DNA of 64,000 nt. It comes from Nocardia alba NBRC 108234. Lineage in GTDB: Bacteria > Actinomycetota > Actinomycetes > Mycobacteriales > Mycobacteriaceae. Made by a program: the position numbers and the translations under genes. The stretch lies in NCBI RefSeq assembly GCF_001612665.1, contig NZ_BDAX01000034.1:62001-126000 (forward strand), in the 5' to 3' direction. Of this stretch, positions 33,976-43,092 are shown piece after piece; positions within the stretch are counted from its first letter, which is position 1, and each line of letters starts with the position of its first letter. The notes below the pieces were generated by a model. It made no database searches and was not told where the DNA came from. It worked only from the letters and a program-made list of their open reading frames with translations.

Positions 33976-34650
33976 ATGACCGACGCGCAGCCGTCCGCCG
34001 ATCGTCGCCTCGCCGCGCAGGCACTGGCCGCGGGCGATCCGACCGGATGGTTCGAACCGCTCTACGCCGAGGCCGCGGCGGGAACCTCGACGGTTCCGTG
34101 GGATCGCGACGTCGCCAACCCGCTGCTGGTCGATTGGCTCCGCACCGCCACCCCGTCCAGGGGGACGCGGGCCGTGGTGATCGGCTGCGGATACGGCACC
34201 GACGCCGAATTCGTTGCGTCCCAAGGCATCCGAACCACGGCTTTCGACGTGTCGCCCACCGCGATTCGCGGCGCCCGCGCCCGCTTCCCGAACTCCCCGG
34301 TCACCTACCGGGTCGCCGATCTCCTCGATCCGCCGCCGTCCTGGCTGCACGCGTTCGACCTGGTCATCGAGTCGATCACCGTCCAATCCCTGCCCTCGGA
34401 CATTCGCGCCCGCGCCATCACCGGCATCCGCGACCTCCTCGCACCCGACGCGACCCTGCTCGTGATCGCCGACATCGGCACGACGCCCGGCACCACCGGC
34501 CCGCCGTGGCCGCTCACCCGCGCCGATATCGACTCGTTCACCACCCCCGACCTGGCCCTGGTCCGGGTGGAAGCCATCCCGCGTCCCGACGTCTCAGGCC
34601 TGCGCCGCTGGCGGGCCGAGTTCCACCGTCCGCCGCGAGCCGTCGACTGA
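33976..34650 (+). CDS. Class I SAM-dependent methyltransferase, thiopurine/halide-methyltransferase-like
   Basis: 224 aa from ATG 33976. The N-terminal WFEPLYAEAAAGTSTVPWDRD and NPLLVDWL resemble the TPMT/halide methyltransferase entry segment. The SAM-binding loop is AVVIGCGYGTDAEFVAS, followed by TTAFDVSPTAI. The substrate is not deducible. It lies downstream of TetR on the same strand with a 133-bp gap, and I see no strong link to it. Confidence 0.75.
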   Translation: MTDAQPSADRRLAAQALAAGDPTGWFEPLYAEAAAGTSTVPWDRDVANPLLVDWLRTATPSRGTRAVVIGCGYGTDAEFVASQGIRTTAFDVSPTAIRGARARFPNSPVTYRVADLLDPPPSWLHAFDLVIESITVQSLPSDIRARAITGIRDLLAPDATLLVIADIGTTPGTTGPPWPLTRADIDSFTTPDLALVRVEAIPRPDVSGLRRWRAEFHRPPRAVD

Positions 34651-34745
34651 CGCCTGGGCCTGCCTGGCCGACCCGCGACCGCCACGGTGCCAGAATGGAG
34701 CACGATCACGCTCGGCAGGGACTCGCAACCACCACGGAGGCGGAC

Positions 34746-35732
34746 ATGCAGGCTGTTGTCATCGATGAATTCGGCGAACCGAAGGATGTGCTCACCGCAC
34801 AGCAGGCGCCCACCCCCGAACCCGGACCGGGTGAGGTACGGATCGCGATGTCGCTGTCGCCGATCCACAATCACGATCTGGCGATCATCCGCGGTGTCTA
34901 CGGCTATCGGCCGCCGCTGCCCGCGATTCCCGGAACCGAAGCGGTCGGCGTCGTCGAGGCGACCGGTCCCGATGTCGACGCGCTCGGGGTCGGTCAGCGG
35001 GTGGCGATCGCGGGCGTGCGGGGGGCCTGGGCGGATTCCTTCGTCGCCCGCGCCGCGCAGGCGGTGCCGATGCCGGATTCGGTGCCCGACGAGACCGCCT
35101 GCCAACTGCTCGCCATGCCGCTCAGCGCCCTGATGCTGCTCGACGATCTGCGAGTGCGGTCGGGCGAGTGGATCGTGGTGAACGCCGCCAACGGCGCGGT
35201 GGGTCGACTGGTGAACCTGTTCGCGAAGGAACGCGGGGTGCGGGTGCTGAGCCTGGTCCGCGGCCAGTCGTCGGTGCGGGCGCTGGAGCAGCTCGGCTAC
35301 GGTCCCGTGCTCGACACCGAATCGGTGGGCTGGCTCGCCGCGGGGGCCGACATCACCGGCGGCGAACCGATCGTGCGCGCCGTCGACCAGGTCAGCGGTC
35401 CGGCCGCGGGCGATCTGATGGCGCTGCTCGCCCCGCGCGGTGAACTGATCTCCTTCGGCGCGCTGTCGGGCAAACCACTGATCATCGACACCGGTGCTGT
35501 GATCTTCAAACAGGCTGTGGTGAAAGGCTTCTGGGGCCAGCAGCGCAGTGCCGACATCGACCGCGCCGACTACGTGCGCTTGATCACCGAACTCGTCACC
35601 CTCGCCGCCGACGGCACCTTGCGCCTGGACATCCAGGCCGATTTCGCGCTCGCGCGGGCCGCCGAGGCCGCGGTGGTCTCCGAAACTCCCGGCCGCAACG
35701 GCAAAGTGGTCCTGCACGCGGGCGCTCGCTGA
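34746..35732 (+). CDS. Zinc-independent MDR oxidoreductase, enoyl-thioester reductase (MECR/Etr)-like
   Basis: 328 aa from ATG 34746. The N-terminal MSLSPIHNHDLAIIRGVYGYRPPLPAIPGTEAVGVVE resembles the MECR/Etr signature (D..I..G.Y..RP.LPA..G.E.VG). The Rossmann part is VVNAANGAVGRLVNLFA. No structural-zinc cysteine lobe is present. Related enzymes reduce 2-enoyl thioesters or quinones with NADPH. It could equally be a general quinone reductase. It is isolated, although a hotdog thioesterase follows at 35901. Confidence 0.75.
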   Translation: MQAVVIDEFGEPKDVLTAQQAPTPEPGPGEVRIAMSLSPIHNHDLAIIRGVYGYRPPLPAIPGTEAVGVVEATGPDVDALGVGQRVAIAGVRGAWADSFVARAAQAVPMPDSVPDETACQLLAMPLSALMLLDDLRVRSGEWIVVNAANGAVGRLVNLFAKERGVRVLSLVRGQSSVRALEQLGYGPVLDTESVGWLAAGADITGGEPIVRAVDQVSGPAAGDLMALLAPRGELISFGALSGKPLIIDTGAVIFKQAVVKGFWGQQRSADIDRADYVRLITELVTLAADGTLRLDIQADFALARAAEAAVVSETPGRNGKVVLHAGAR

Positions 35733-35900
35733 TCACCGTGCCGGGCGGGCCCGCGGTCGCTCGCCCGGCCGGACTCTTTCCAGACCCCCAACAGCAGGCG
35801 AAATTTCCGCGATGAGCTGTTCCCGCGCGCCGTCAGCGGGCAGGATTCGCCACGGGAGGAGCGGCGACGCCGCACCGCCGCCGAGCAGAGGACTGAGCCG

Positions 35901-36347
35901 ATGACCGCAGCACAGGCCCCCAATCCCGACTTCGCACAGCTGATTCCCAGCGTGGTGCTGTCCATGCCCGCCGCCGCGCACCTGGGCTTCCACTTCAGCC
36001 GGGTCGAGCCCGGCGATGTCGAGATCGTGCAACCGCACCGGCGCGAGCTCACCCAGCACGACGGCTATTTCCAGGGTGGTGTCCTCGGCTCGCTCGCCGA
36101 CTTCGCCGCCGGTTCGGCCGCGGGCACGCTGCTGCCCGCCGGCTGGGTGAACATGACCATCGACTACACCGTGAAGATCCTCGCGCCCGCCAAGGGCCCG
36201 GATGTGGTCGCCCGCGGCCGGGTGCTCAAGCCCGGCGCGCTGCTCACGATCGCCGCCGCCGACGTGTTCTCGGTGGACGACTCCGGCGAAACCCTGTGCG
36301 CCACAGCATTGGTGACGATGCGCAACGTTCGCCTCGCGGCGTCCTGA
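35901..36347 (+). CDS. PaaI-family hotdog thioesterase
   Basis: 148-aa single hotdog domain with the PaaI/4HBT pattern: HDGYFQGGVLGSLADFAAGSAAGTL (central helix with the catalytic Asp), then INMTIDYTVKILAPAKG-type strand and ARGRVLKPGALLTIAAADVF. It should hydrolyse an acyl- or aryl-CoA thioester. It is 20 bp upstream of an alpha/beta hydrolase gene and probably co-transcribed with it. It differs from the thioesterase at 51151-51573. Confidence 0.85.
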   Translation: MTAAQAPNPDFAQLIPSVVLSMPAAAHLGFHFSRVEPGDVEIVQPHRRELTQHDGYFQGGVLGSLADFAAGSAAGTLLPAGWVNMTIDYTVKILAPAKGPDVVARGRVLKPGALLTIAAADVFSVDDSGETLCATALVTMRNVRLAAS

Positions 36348-36367
36348 GCACCGGGCGGAGTGAGCTC

Positions 36368-37219
36368 ATGCCGATCATCACGCTAGACGGTGTCCCGATC
36401 GCCTATACCGACACCGGCGCCCCCGCGGGCAGACCCGACGCCGCCACCGTGGTCTTCGGCCACGGATTGTTGTTCGGTGGCTGGATGTTTCGCGCCCAGC
36501 TCGAGTCCCTGCAACACGACTACCGGTGCGTCACCCTCGACTGGCGCGGTCAGGGCGAGACCCCGCCCACGGCCGACGGCTATGACATGGACACCCTCGC
36601 CGCCGACGCGGTCGGGCTGATCCGCGCACTCGACGCGGGCCCCGTGCACTGGGTGGGGCTGTCCATGGGCGGCTTCGTCGGCCAACGCCTGGCCGCCAGG
36701 CACGGCGAACTGCTGCGCTCGCTCACCCTGCTCGACACCAGCGCGCACGCCGAGGATCCCGCCAAGATCGGCGAGTACCACCGGCTGGCCCTGGCACTGC
36801 GCTGGTTCGGCATCCGTCCCATCGCAGGCCGGGTGGCCCCGCACATGTTCGGTCCCACGTTTCGGGCGTCCGGCACCGGCAGGGACGTCGTGCGCGAATG
36901 GTCACGTCGGCTGACCCGGATCGACCGGATCGGCACGCGCGACGCGGTCCACGGCGTCACCGAACGAGGCGCCGTCGACCACGAACTCCCGGCGATCACC
37001 GTCCCCACCCAGATCGTCGTCGGCGAGGACGATATCGCCACCCCGCCCCCGCATGCGCGCCACATCGCCTCGCGCATCCCACACGCCCAGCTCCACACGA
37101 TCCCCGCGTGCGGACACTCGAGCTCGCTCGAACAACCGGAGGCCGTCACCGCACTCCTTCGTGCCTTCCTCGCATCGGTCGAGTCGAGCACCGCTCCGAC
37201 GGAGCCACAACCCACCTGA
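36368..37219 (+). CDS. Alpha/beta hydrolase
   Basis: 283 aa from ATG 36368 (GGAGTGAG upstream). The alpha/beta hydrolase core shows the oxyanion VVFGHGLLFGGWMF, nucleophile Ser in VGLSMGGFVGQRLA, acid in VVGEDDIATPP, and His in PACGHSSSLEQP. It resembles 3-oxoadipate enol-lactonase-like or haloperoxidase-like hydrolases, but the substrate is not identifiable. It shares an operon with the thioesterase and precedes a P450 by 89 bp. Confidence 0.85.
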   Translation: MPIITLDGVPIAYTDTGAPAGRPDAATVVFGHGLLFGGWMFRAQLESLQHDYRCVTLDWRGQGETPPTADGYDMDTLAADAVGLIRALDAGPVHWVGLSMGGFVGQRLAARHGELLRSLTLLDTSAHAEDPAKIGEYHRLALALRWFGIRPIAGRVAPHMFGPTFRASGTGRDVVREWSRRLTRIDRIGTRDAVHGVTERGAVDHELPAITVPTQIVVGEDDIATPPPHARHIASRIPHAQLHTIPACGHSSSLEQPEAVTALLRAFLASVESSTAPTEPQPT

Positions 37220-37308
37220 TCGCGAATTCACTATCCGCACAGGGTGTTACACGCTGACGCTACCCACGGTCGATGCGCGTCGCGCCCGACGCGAGTACCG
37301 TCGATTCG

Positions 37309-38532
37309 ATGGCCGACCGCACCGCTCCCGCCCCCGTCGAGTCCATCGGCGCCGAGTTCTTCGACGATCCGCACGCGCGATACCGCCGATGGCGGGCCGA
37401 GGGTCCCGTGCACCGGGTTCGCTTCCCCGACGATGTCGTGCGCTGGGTGATCGTCGGCTACGCCGAGGCCAGAATCGCGCTCGCCGACCCGCGTTTGCGC
37501 AAGGATGCCGGTCAGCTCGACGCGATCCTGCACGCCAAGCGCGGCACCACGGCGACGGACCCGAATATCGTGGCGCTGCTGACCCACATGCTCGGCACCG
37601 ACCCGCCCGCGCACACCCGCCTGCGCAAGCTCGTGAACAAGGCCTTCACCAGCCGTCAGGTCGCGCTGCTGCGACCACGCATCGAACAGATCACCGCGAC
37701 GCTGCTGGACGCGATAGGTGATCGCGATGAGGTCGACCTGATGCGCGATTTCGCCAATCCCCTGCCGGTGACGGTGATCTGCGAGCTGCTCGGTGTTCCG
37801 TTCGAGGATCGGGCAGACTTCCAGGCCTGGACCAAGACCCTGGTCACCGTGGTGGGCGAGGGTGAGCACGACGAGCGCCCCACCGCGTCGGCCGCGATGG
37901 TCGGCTATCTCGCGAAGCTGGTGCGCGCCAAGCAGTCCGAGCCCGCCGAGGATCTGCTGTCGGAGCTGGTCCTCGCCGACGACGAGGGCGATCGGCTCAC
38001 CGATCAGGAACTGGTGTCGATGGCGTTCCTGCTGCTGGTCGCGGGCCACGAGACCACGGTGAATCTCATCGGCAACGGCGTACTGGCCCTGCTGCGCGAT
38101 CCCGAACAGTGGCGGGCCCTGCGCGAGGACCCTACCGGAGTACCCGCCGCGATCGAGGAATTCCTGCGCTTCGACGGCCCCGTCGACATGGCGACCGCCC
38201 GCTACACTGCGGAACCGATCACGTTGGGCAACACCGAGATTCCCGCGGGCGAGATCGTCTACGTCGCCCTTTCGGCCGCCAACCGCGACCCCGCCCGCTT
38301 CGAAGCCCCCGACACCCTCGCCACCGACACCCCCACCCCGGGGCACCTCGCCTTCGGCCACGGCATCCACTTCTGTGTCGGCGCCCCCTTGGCCCGCGTC
38401 GAAGCCCAGATCGCCTTCACCGCGCTGCTGGCCCGCTTCCCTGACCTCGCCCTGTCCCCCACCGCCGACCTCCACTGGCAAACCAGCACCCTCATCCGCG
38501 GTCTACTCGAACTCCCGGTCCGGTTGCGCTGA
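37309..38532 (+). CDS. Cytochrome P450, CYP107-like
   Basis: 407 aa from ATG 37309; an upstream in-frame ATG at 37273 would add 12 residues. The I-helix oxygen-activation motif is LLVAGHETTVNLI, the ExxR-type segment lies in PAAIEEFLRFDGPVDMATARYTAEP, and the heme-binding loop is LAFGHGIHFCVGAPLARVEAQIAF. Sequence features fit soluble bacterial class I P450s of the CYP107 group. No ferredoxin or reductase gene is adjacent, so it must borrow redox partners. The substrate is unknown. Confidence 0.9.
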   Translation: MADRTAPAPVESIGAEFFDDPHARYRRWRAEGPVHRVRFPDDVVRWVIVGYAEARIALADPRLRKDAGQLDAILHAKRGTTATDPNIVALLTHMLGTDPPAHTRLRKLVNKAFTSRQVALLRPRIEQITATLLDAIGDRDEVDLMRDFANPLPVTVICELLGVPFEDRADFQAWTKTLVTVVGEGEHDERPTASAAMVGYLAKLVRAKQSEPAEDLLSELVLADDEGDRLTDQELVSMAFLLLVAGHETTVNLIGNGVLALLRDPEQWRALREDPTGVPAAIEEFLRFDGPVDMATARYTAEPITLGNTEIPAGEIVYVALSAANRDPARFEAPDTLATDTPTPGHLAFGHGIHFCVGAPLARVEAQIAFTALLARFPDLALSPTADLHWQTSTLIRGLLELPVRLR

Positions 38533-38761
38533 CAGCCGCAGCGGTATGTCATCGAGAACAGCGCCGATGACGCCTCGTCCGCGCGAGCCCTGACCGAACG
38601 CCCTGCGTAACTCAGCGCCCCGGCGATGCGGCCGCCGAGCACCCGATCGCGGGGCACCATCGGCGGTGCGGTTCGTGGGTCGGTGGGGTCGAGACGATTG
38701 GACCGATCGACGTTCACTATCGCCCCGGCGATGAGACCGTCATCGGCTCGACACTGGGCGC

Positions 38762-39883
38762 ATGGCACGACTGCAGATCGAAGCGGTGTCGAAGAAGTTC
38801 GATGCCGAGTACGCGGTGCGCGAGGTGAGTCTCGACATCGCCGATGGTGAGTTCATGGTGTTGCTGGGGCCAAGTGGCTGCGGCAAGTCCACGTTGTTGC
38901 GGATGATCGCGGGGCTGGAGGAGCCGAGCTCGGGGCGGATTCTGGTGGGCGACGTCGATGTGACCGACGCGGCGCCGCAGCGGCGGGATCTGGCGATGGT
39001 GTTCCAGAGCTACGCGCTGTATCCGCATCTTTCGGTGGCGCGCAACATCGGGTTCCCGTTGCGGGCCCGGCGCAGACCCAAGGCGGAGATCGCGCAGCGG
39101 GTCGCCGAGGTGTCGGCGACGCTGGAGATCTCCGCGCTGCTCGAGCGTCGCCCGGTCGCACTCTCCGGCGGACAGCGACAGCGAGTCGCGCTGGCGCGCG
39201 CCATGGTTCGTGATCCCGGCGCGTTCCTGATGGACGAACCGCTGTCGAACCTGGACGCGAAACTGCGCAGCGCGACCCGCGCCGAACTGATCGCCCTGCA
39301 CGACCGACTCGGCGCGACGTTCCTCTACGTCACCCACGACCAGGTCGAGGCGATGACGATGGCCACGCGCATCGCGCTGCTCAACGAAGGCCGCATCGAA
39401 CAGTGCGGGACCCCCGAGGAGCTCTACGACCACCCGCGCTCGACCTTCGTCGCCGGCTTCCTCGGCTCGCCGCCGATGAACCTGTTCCCCGCCGTCGTCA
39501 CCGCGAGCGACGGCCATATGACGGTGATGGCCGACGGCATCGACGCCGCGCTGGACATCGCCGAGGATTCCGGGGACGCCACCGCCGTCGTCGCCGGAAT
39601 CCGCCCGGAACGCCTGCGGATCGACGACACCTCGACCGATGTGCGCGGACGCGTGCGGATGGTCGAGAACCTCGGCAGCGAGGAACTCGTGCACCTCGAG
39701 TCCGGGCTGTGCATCCGCGCGCCACGTCCGGCCGGTGTCCGGGCGGGCGAGGACATCGCCTGCCGCGTCGACCCCGCCGACATCCACCTGTTCGACCCCG
39801 ACACCGGCCTGCGCCTGACCTGGCAGCCAACCCGATCCGACGCGGAACCGGCCATGGACGCGGCCGCGATCTCCGTCCCCTGA
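38762..39883 (+). CDS. ugpC: ABC transporter ATPase, UgpC/MsmK type
   Basis: 373 aa. Walker A GPSGCGKST near residue 38, signature LSGGQRQRVALARAM, Walker B AFLMDEPLSNLDAKL and the H-loop VTHDQVEAMT are all present. The C-terminal OB-type regulatory domain (residues about 240-355) is that of carbohydrate/glycerol-phosphate importers. It leads a five-gene run (ATPase, binding protein, phosphodiesterase, two permeases). The Ugp identification rests on gene set and resemblance to UgpABCE, and other polyol or sugar substrates remain possible. Confidence 0.78.
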   Translation: MARLQIEAVSKKFDAEYAVREVSLDIADGEFMVLLGPSGCGKSTLLRMIAGLEEPSSGRILVGDVDVTDAAPQRRDLAMVFQSYALYPHLSVARNIGFPLRARRRPKAEIAQRVAEVSATLEISALLERRPVALSGGQRQRVALARAMVRDPGAFLMDEPLSNLDAKLRSATRAELIALHDRLGATFLYVTHDQVEAMTMATRIALLNEGRIEQCGTPEELYDHPRSTFVAGFLGSPPMNLFPAVVTASDGHMTVMADGIDAALDIAEDSGDATAVVAGIRPERLRIDDTSTDVRGRVRMVENLGSEELVHLESGLCIRAPRPAGVRAGEDIACRVDPADIHLFDPDTGLRLTWQPTRSDAEPAMDAAAISVP

Positions 39884-39919
39884 TTTCGGCACCACCCCGA
39901 TGAGAAGGAAACAACCACG

Positions 39920-41290
39920 ATGAAACGCACACTGCCCGCGCTGGGCGTGGTGTTCACCGCCGCTCTCGCGCTCACCGGCTGTGGCCTCGGCACCACCGGG
40001 TCCACCGACGCCACCAGCACCGCGCAGATCCCCGAACTGGCTGCCGACCAACAGGTTTCGATCGTCTTCGAGTCCTACAGCTACGGGGTGGCGGGCGCCT
40101 GGACCGACACCTTCAACGCCCTGATCGCCGACTTCAGCGCCAAGCACCCCAACATCAAGGTCACCGCGCAGAAGCCGCAGGGCAACAGCCCCAACCCGGC
40201 CACCGACACCGTCTCCAGCATCCAGAACCAGATGGTGGCCGGCACCCCGCCCGATGTCGCCCAGCTCGGCTTCTCCGACCTCGACTTCACCATCAACCAG
40301 CTCAAGGCCAAGCCGCTGGACCAACTTCTCGGCGCGCCCGCGGTGCAGCAGAACTTCGACGGCGCCCGCCACGCCTACGCCCCCCGCGCGCGCACGCTCG
40401 ACGACTGGAAAGGCCACACCTACGGCGTTCCGTTCGTCTTCTCCACACCTGTGCTGTACCTGAACGCGTCGCTGTTCACCGAGGCCGGACTCGACCCCGC
40501 CAAGCCGCCCACCACCTGGGAGGAGGTCACCACCGCCGCGAAGACGATCGCCGAGCGCACCGGGAAGGGCGGGGTGTACATCGACTGCCTGACCAAGACC
40601 GCCAAGGACTGGTGCTTCCAGTCGCTGGTGCGTTCCAACGGCGGCCGCGTGATCTCCGAAGACCGCAACACCCTCACCTTCGCCGACGCGCCCGCCGTCG
40701 AGGTCACCAAGATGGCGCAGAACCTCGTGACCAACGGCAGCATGCCCAAGCTCAATCAGAAGCAGGGCTACGAGGCGTTCGGTCGCGGCGAGATCGGCAT
40801 GATGCTCGAGACCAGCGCGCTGCAGAGCGTGTTCGTCACCGGGTCCAAGGGCAAATGGGACCTGCGTTCGGCGCCGATGCCCGGCTTCGGCACCAAGCCC
40901 GCCGTCCCGACCAATTCCGGTGCGGGCCTGCACATCCTGTCCAACGATCCCGCCAAGCAGCGGGCCGCGTGGGAGCTGATCAAGCACCTCACCAGCGAGG
41001 ATTCCTACAAGAAGATCGCGCAGAACATCGGCTACCTGCCGCTGCGGACCGGTCTGCTCGAGGAAGCGGGCGGGCTCAAGGACTGGGCCGACCAGAACCC
41101 CCTGCTGCGCCCGAACGTCGCGCAGCTGGCGAACATGGAGCCGTGGGTGTCCATGCCGGGCAACAACTATCTGCAGATGCGCGACGGCATGATGGACGCC
41201 GTCGAAGCCGTCGTGTTCCAGGGCGCCGACCCGCAGTCGACGCTCACCGCCGCCCGCACCGCGGGCACCGAACTCATGCCCAAGTCATGA
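39920..41290 (+). CDS. ugpB: ABC transporter substrate-binding lipoprotein, UgpB-like
   Basis: 456 aa. The lipoprotein signal has lipobox LTGC (Cys at residue 22), so it is anchored outside the membrane. The family-1 extracellular solute-binding fold shows VSIVFESYSYGVAGAWTDTFNALIADFSAKHPNIKV, the hinge region YGVPFVFSTPVLYLNASLF and NSGAGLHILSNDPAKQRAAWELIKHLTS. It is close in pattern to UgpB proteins that bind glycerol-3-phosphate or glycerophosphocholine. The downstream phosphodiesterase overlaps its stop (ATGA), which supports glycerophosphodiesters as cargo. Confidence 0.78.
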   Translation: MKRTLPALGVVFTAALALTGCGLGTTGSTDATSTAQIPELAADQQVSIVFESYSYGVAGAWTDTFNALIADFSAKHPNIKVTAQKPQGNSPNPATDTVSSIQNQMVAGTPPDVAQLGFSDLDFTINQLKAKPLDQLLGAPAVQQNFDGARHAYAPRARTLDDWKGHTYGVPFVFSTPVLYLNASLFTEAGLDPAKPPTTWEEVTTAAKTIAERTGKGGVYIDCLTKTAKDWCFQSLVRSNGGRVISEDRNTLTFADAPAVEVTKMAQNLVTNGSMPKLNQKQGYEAFGRGEIGMMLETSALQSVFVTGSKGKWDLRSAPMPGFGTKPAVPTNSGAGLHILSNDPAKQRAAWELIKHLTSEDSYKKIAQNIGYLPLRTGLLEEAGGLKDWADQNPLLRPNVAQLANMEPWVSMPGNNYLQMRDGMMDAVEAVVFQGADPQSTLTAARTAGTELMPKS

Positions 41291-42144
41291 GCGCGCTGAC
41301 GATCGTCCAGATCACCGACACCCACCTGCGGGCCGAGGGCGAACTGCTCCACGGCGTCGACACCGCCGCCAACCTGACCGCGGTGCTCGACCGGGTGCGC
41401 GAATTCGGGCAGCACGTGGACCTCATGATCTTCTCCGGTGATCTCAGCGACAACGGGTCGCCGGAGGCCTACCGGCGGTTGCGGGCCGCGGTCGAGCCCG
41501 TCGCGGCCGAGCTCGGCGCCCAGATCGTCTACGCGATGGGCAATCACGACGAACGCACCGCCTTCGGCGTCGAGTTGCTCGGTCGCGACACCGTGGACCC
41601 GGATCTGCCGCACGACCAGTGCGTCGAGGTCGCCGGCCTGCGGATCATCGTGCTGGACAGCACCACGCCGTTGCAGCACGACGGCAAGCTCGAGCCGGAG
41701 CAGCTGAGCTGGCTGGCCGAACAGCTGCGCACCCCCGCCCCGCACGGCACCGTGCTGGTGGTGCACCATCCGCCGCTGCGTTCCCCGCTGGCCACCCTCG
41801 ACTTCCTCCGGCTCAAGGACGCCGAGCAGCTGGCCGAGGTCGTGGCGGGCACCGATGTCCGGATGATCCTGTGCGGACACAACCACCTCACCGGCGCGTC
41901 GGCGCTGGCCGGGATTCCGGTGTGGATCGGTCCCGCGACGGCCTACCGGCTGGACGCGATGGCGCCGGCGGGCAGGCACCGCGGGTTCTCCGGTTTCGGC
42001 TACAGCCGCATCGACGTATTGGCGTCGACGGTGCTGGCCACCGCGATCGACGCCACACCGGCACCGAAGGTCTATGACCGGCCGGAGTCGGAGATGCTCG
42101 AGCAGATCGCGGCGATCGTCGCCGCACGGGCGGCGGTGCGGTAG
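41287..42144 (+). CDS. Class III metallophosphoesterase, Rv0805/GpdQ-like, inside the Ugp operon
   Basis: 285-aa binuclear metallophosphodiesterase with all ligand motifs: QITDTHL (Asp11, His13), FSGDLSDNG, AMGNHDE, VVHHPPL and LCGHNHL. It matches the M. tuberculosis Rv0805 layout closely (AAVEPVAAELGAQIVYAMGNHD, LRIIVLDSTTP). Rv0805 acts weakly on cyclic nucleotides, and GpdQ relatives cleave glycerophosphodiesters. No signal peptide is present, so it works in the cytoplasm. It overlaps ugpB by 4 bp and abuts ugpA directly, so it is translated with the importer. This suggests hydrolysis of imported glycerophosphodiesters. Confidence 0.87.
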   Translation: MSALTIVQITDTHLRAEGELLHGVDTAANLTAVLDRVREFGQHVDLMIFSGDLSDNGSPEAYRRLRAAVEPVAAELGAQIVYAMGNHDERTAFGVELLGRDTVDPDLPHDQCVEVAGLRIIVLDSTTPLQHDGKLEPEQLSWLAEQLRTPAPHGTVLVVHHPPLRSPLATLDFLRLKDAEQLAEVVAGTDVRMILCGHNHLTGASALAGIPVWIGPATAYRLDAMAPAGRHRGFSGFGYSRIDVLASTVLATAIDATPAPKVYDRPESEMLEQIAAIVAARAAVR

Positions 42145-43092
42145 ATGTTCGTCATCGATGCGCCGGCGTCGCCGATACCGCCAGTCGCGGCGACGCCGGT
42201 GCGCCGGCGTCTCACCCGCCGTCGCGCGGCACGGTTCGTCGCGCCGTACCTCTACCTGAGTCCGGCGCTGTTCCTGCTGGTCGTGTGGACCTATCAACCG
42301 CTGGTACAGGCCCTGCAACTGTCCACCTACTCGTGGAACCTGCTGCCGACCGCCCCGATGACACCGGTCGGCACCGCGAATTACGAACGGCTGCTCGATC
42401 TTCCGGCGTTCTGGGGCGCGCTCGGTCGCACCGGGACCCTGATCCTGGGCCTGTTGCCGTTCACGGTGGTCGTGCCCGTCGTGATCGCGATGGCGAGCAG
42501 GCGGGTCACCGGTCGGGCGCGCACGATCTACCAGGCACTGGTGTTCGCGCCGTTCCTGGTGGCGCCGGTCGCGGCGGCGGCGGTGTGGCGCTGGTTGCTG
42601 CATCCGGGAACGGGTTTCCTCGCCCAGGTGACCGGTTCCGGCCGCAACTGGGTGTACGAGGCCTCGACCGCGCAGGGGGTGATCATCGCCATCACCGCCT
42701 GGCACCTGATCGGCTTCGCGGTGCTGGTGGTGTGGGCGGGTCTGGCCGGAATCAGTGGCGACTACGACGAAGCGGCCAGGGTCGACGGCGCCTCGCCCGG
42801 GCAGATCCGGCGCTGGATCACGCTGCCGCTGCTCTCGCCCACCGTGCTGTTCCTCATCCTCACGACCGTGTTGCTCAGTCCCACACTGACATTCCCGCTC
42901 ATCGACTCGATGACCCAGGGCGGTCCCGCGCAGGCCACCACCAATATCTACTACCTGCTCTGGGACTACGCCTTCCACAGCTTCGACGCCGGTCTGAGCG
43001 CCGCGGCCGGTGTGCTGCTGTTCTTCGGCTTCGGTCTGGTGGCCGCACTGCTGGTCTGGATCTCGGAAAAGGTTGCTGTCCATGACGATTGA
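42145..43092 (+). CDS. ugpA: ABC transporter permease, UgpA/MalF-like
   Basis: 315-aa permease with six membrane helices. A first helix after the basic leader (RRRLTRRRAARFVAPYLYLSP) and a conserved EAA-type loop YDEAARVDGASPGQIRRWITLPLL mark the ATPase contact site. It begins immediately after the phosphodiesterase stop and overlaps the second permease by 11 bp, so stoichiometric translation is likely. Confidence 0.85.
   Translation: MFVIDAPASPIPPVAATPVRRRLTRRRAARFVAPYLYLSPALFLLVVWTYQPLVQALQLSTYSWNLLPTAPMTPVGTANYERLLDLPAFWGALGRTGTLILGLLPFTVVVPVVIAMASRRVTGRARTIYQALVFAPFLVAPVAAAAVWRWLLHPGTGFLAQVTGSGRNWVYEASTAQGVIIAITAWHLIGFAVLVVWAGLAGISGDYDEAARVDGASPGQIRRWITLPLLSPTVLFLILTTVLLSPTLTFPLIDSMTQGGPAQATTNIYYLLWDYAFHSFDAGLSAAAGVLLFFGFGLVAALLVWISEKVAVHDD

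Noticed and set aside
33933..35732. A 599-codon frame suggesting a methyltransferase-oxidoreductase fusion
   Set aside because: The upstream 270 codons are an out-of-frame reading of the methyltransferase gene; the oxidoreductase has its own ATG at 34746.
33976..38532. Methyltransferase, oxidoreductase, thioesterase, hydrolase and P450 considered as a biosynthetic gene cluster
   Set aside because: There is no core synthase, the gaps are large and variable, and only the thioesterase/hydrolase pair looks co-transcribed.
38533..38761. Searched for a PHO box (GTTCAC direct repeats) upstream of the Ugp-type operon
   Set aside because: Only a single GTTCAC half at about 38712 is present with no partner 11 bp away, so phosphate control is not supported by the sequence.
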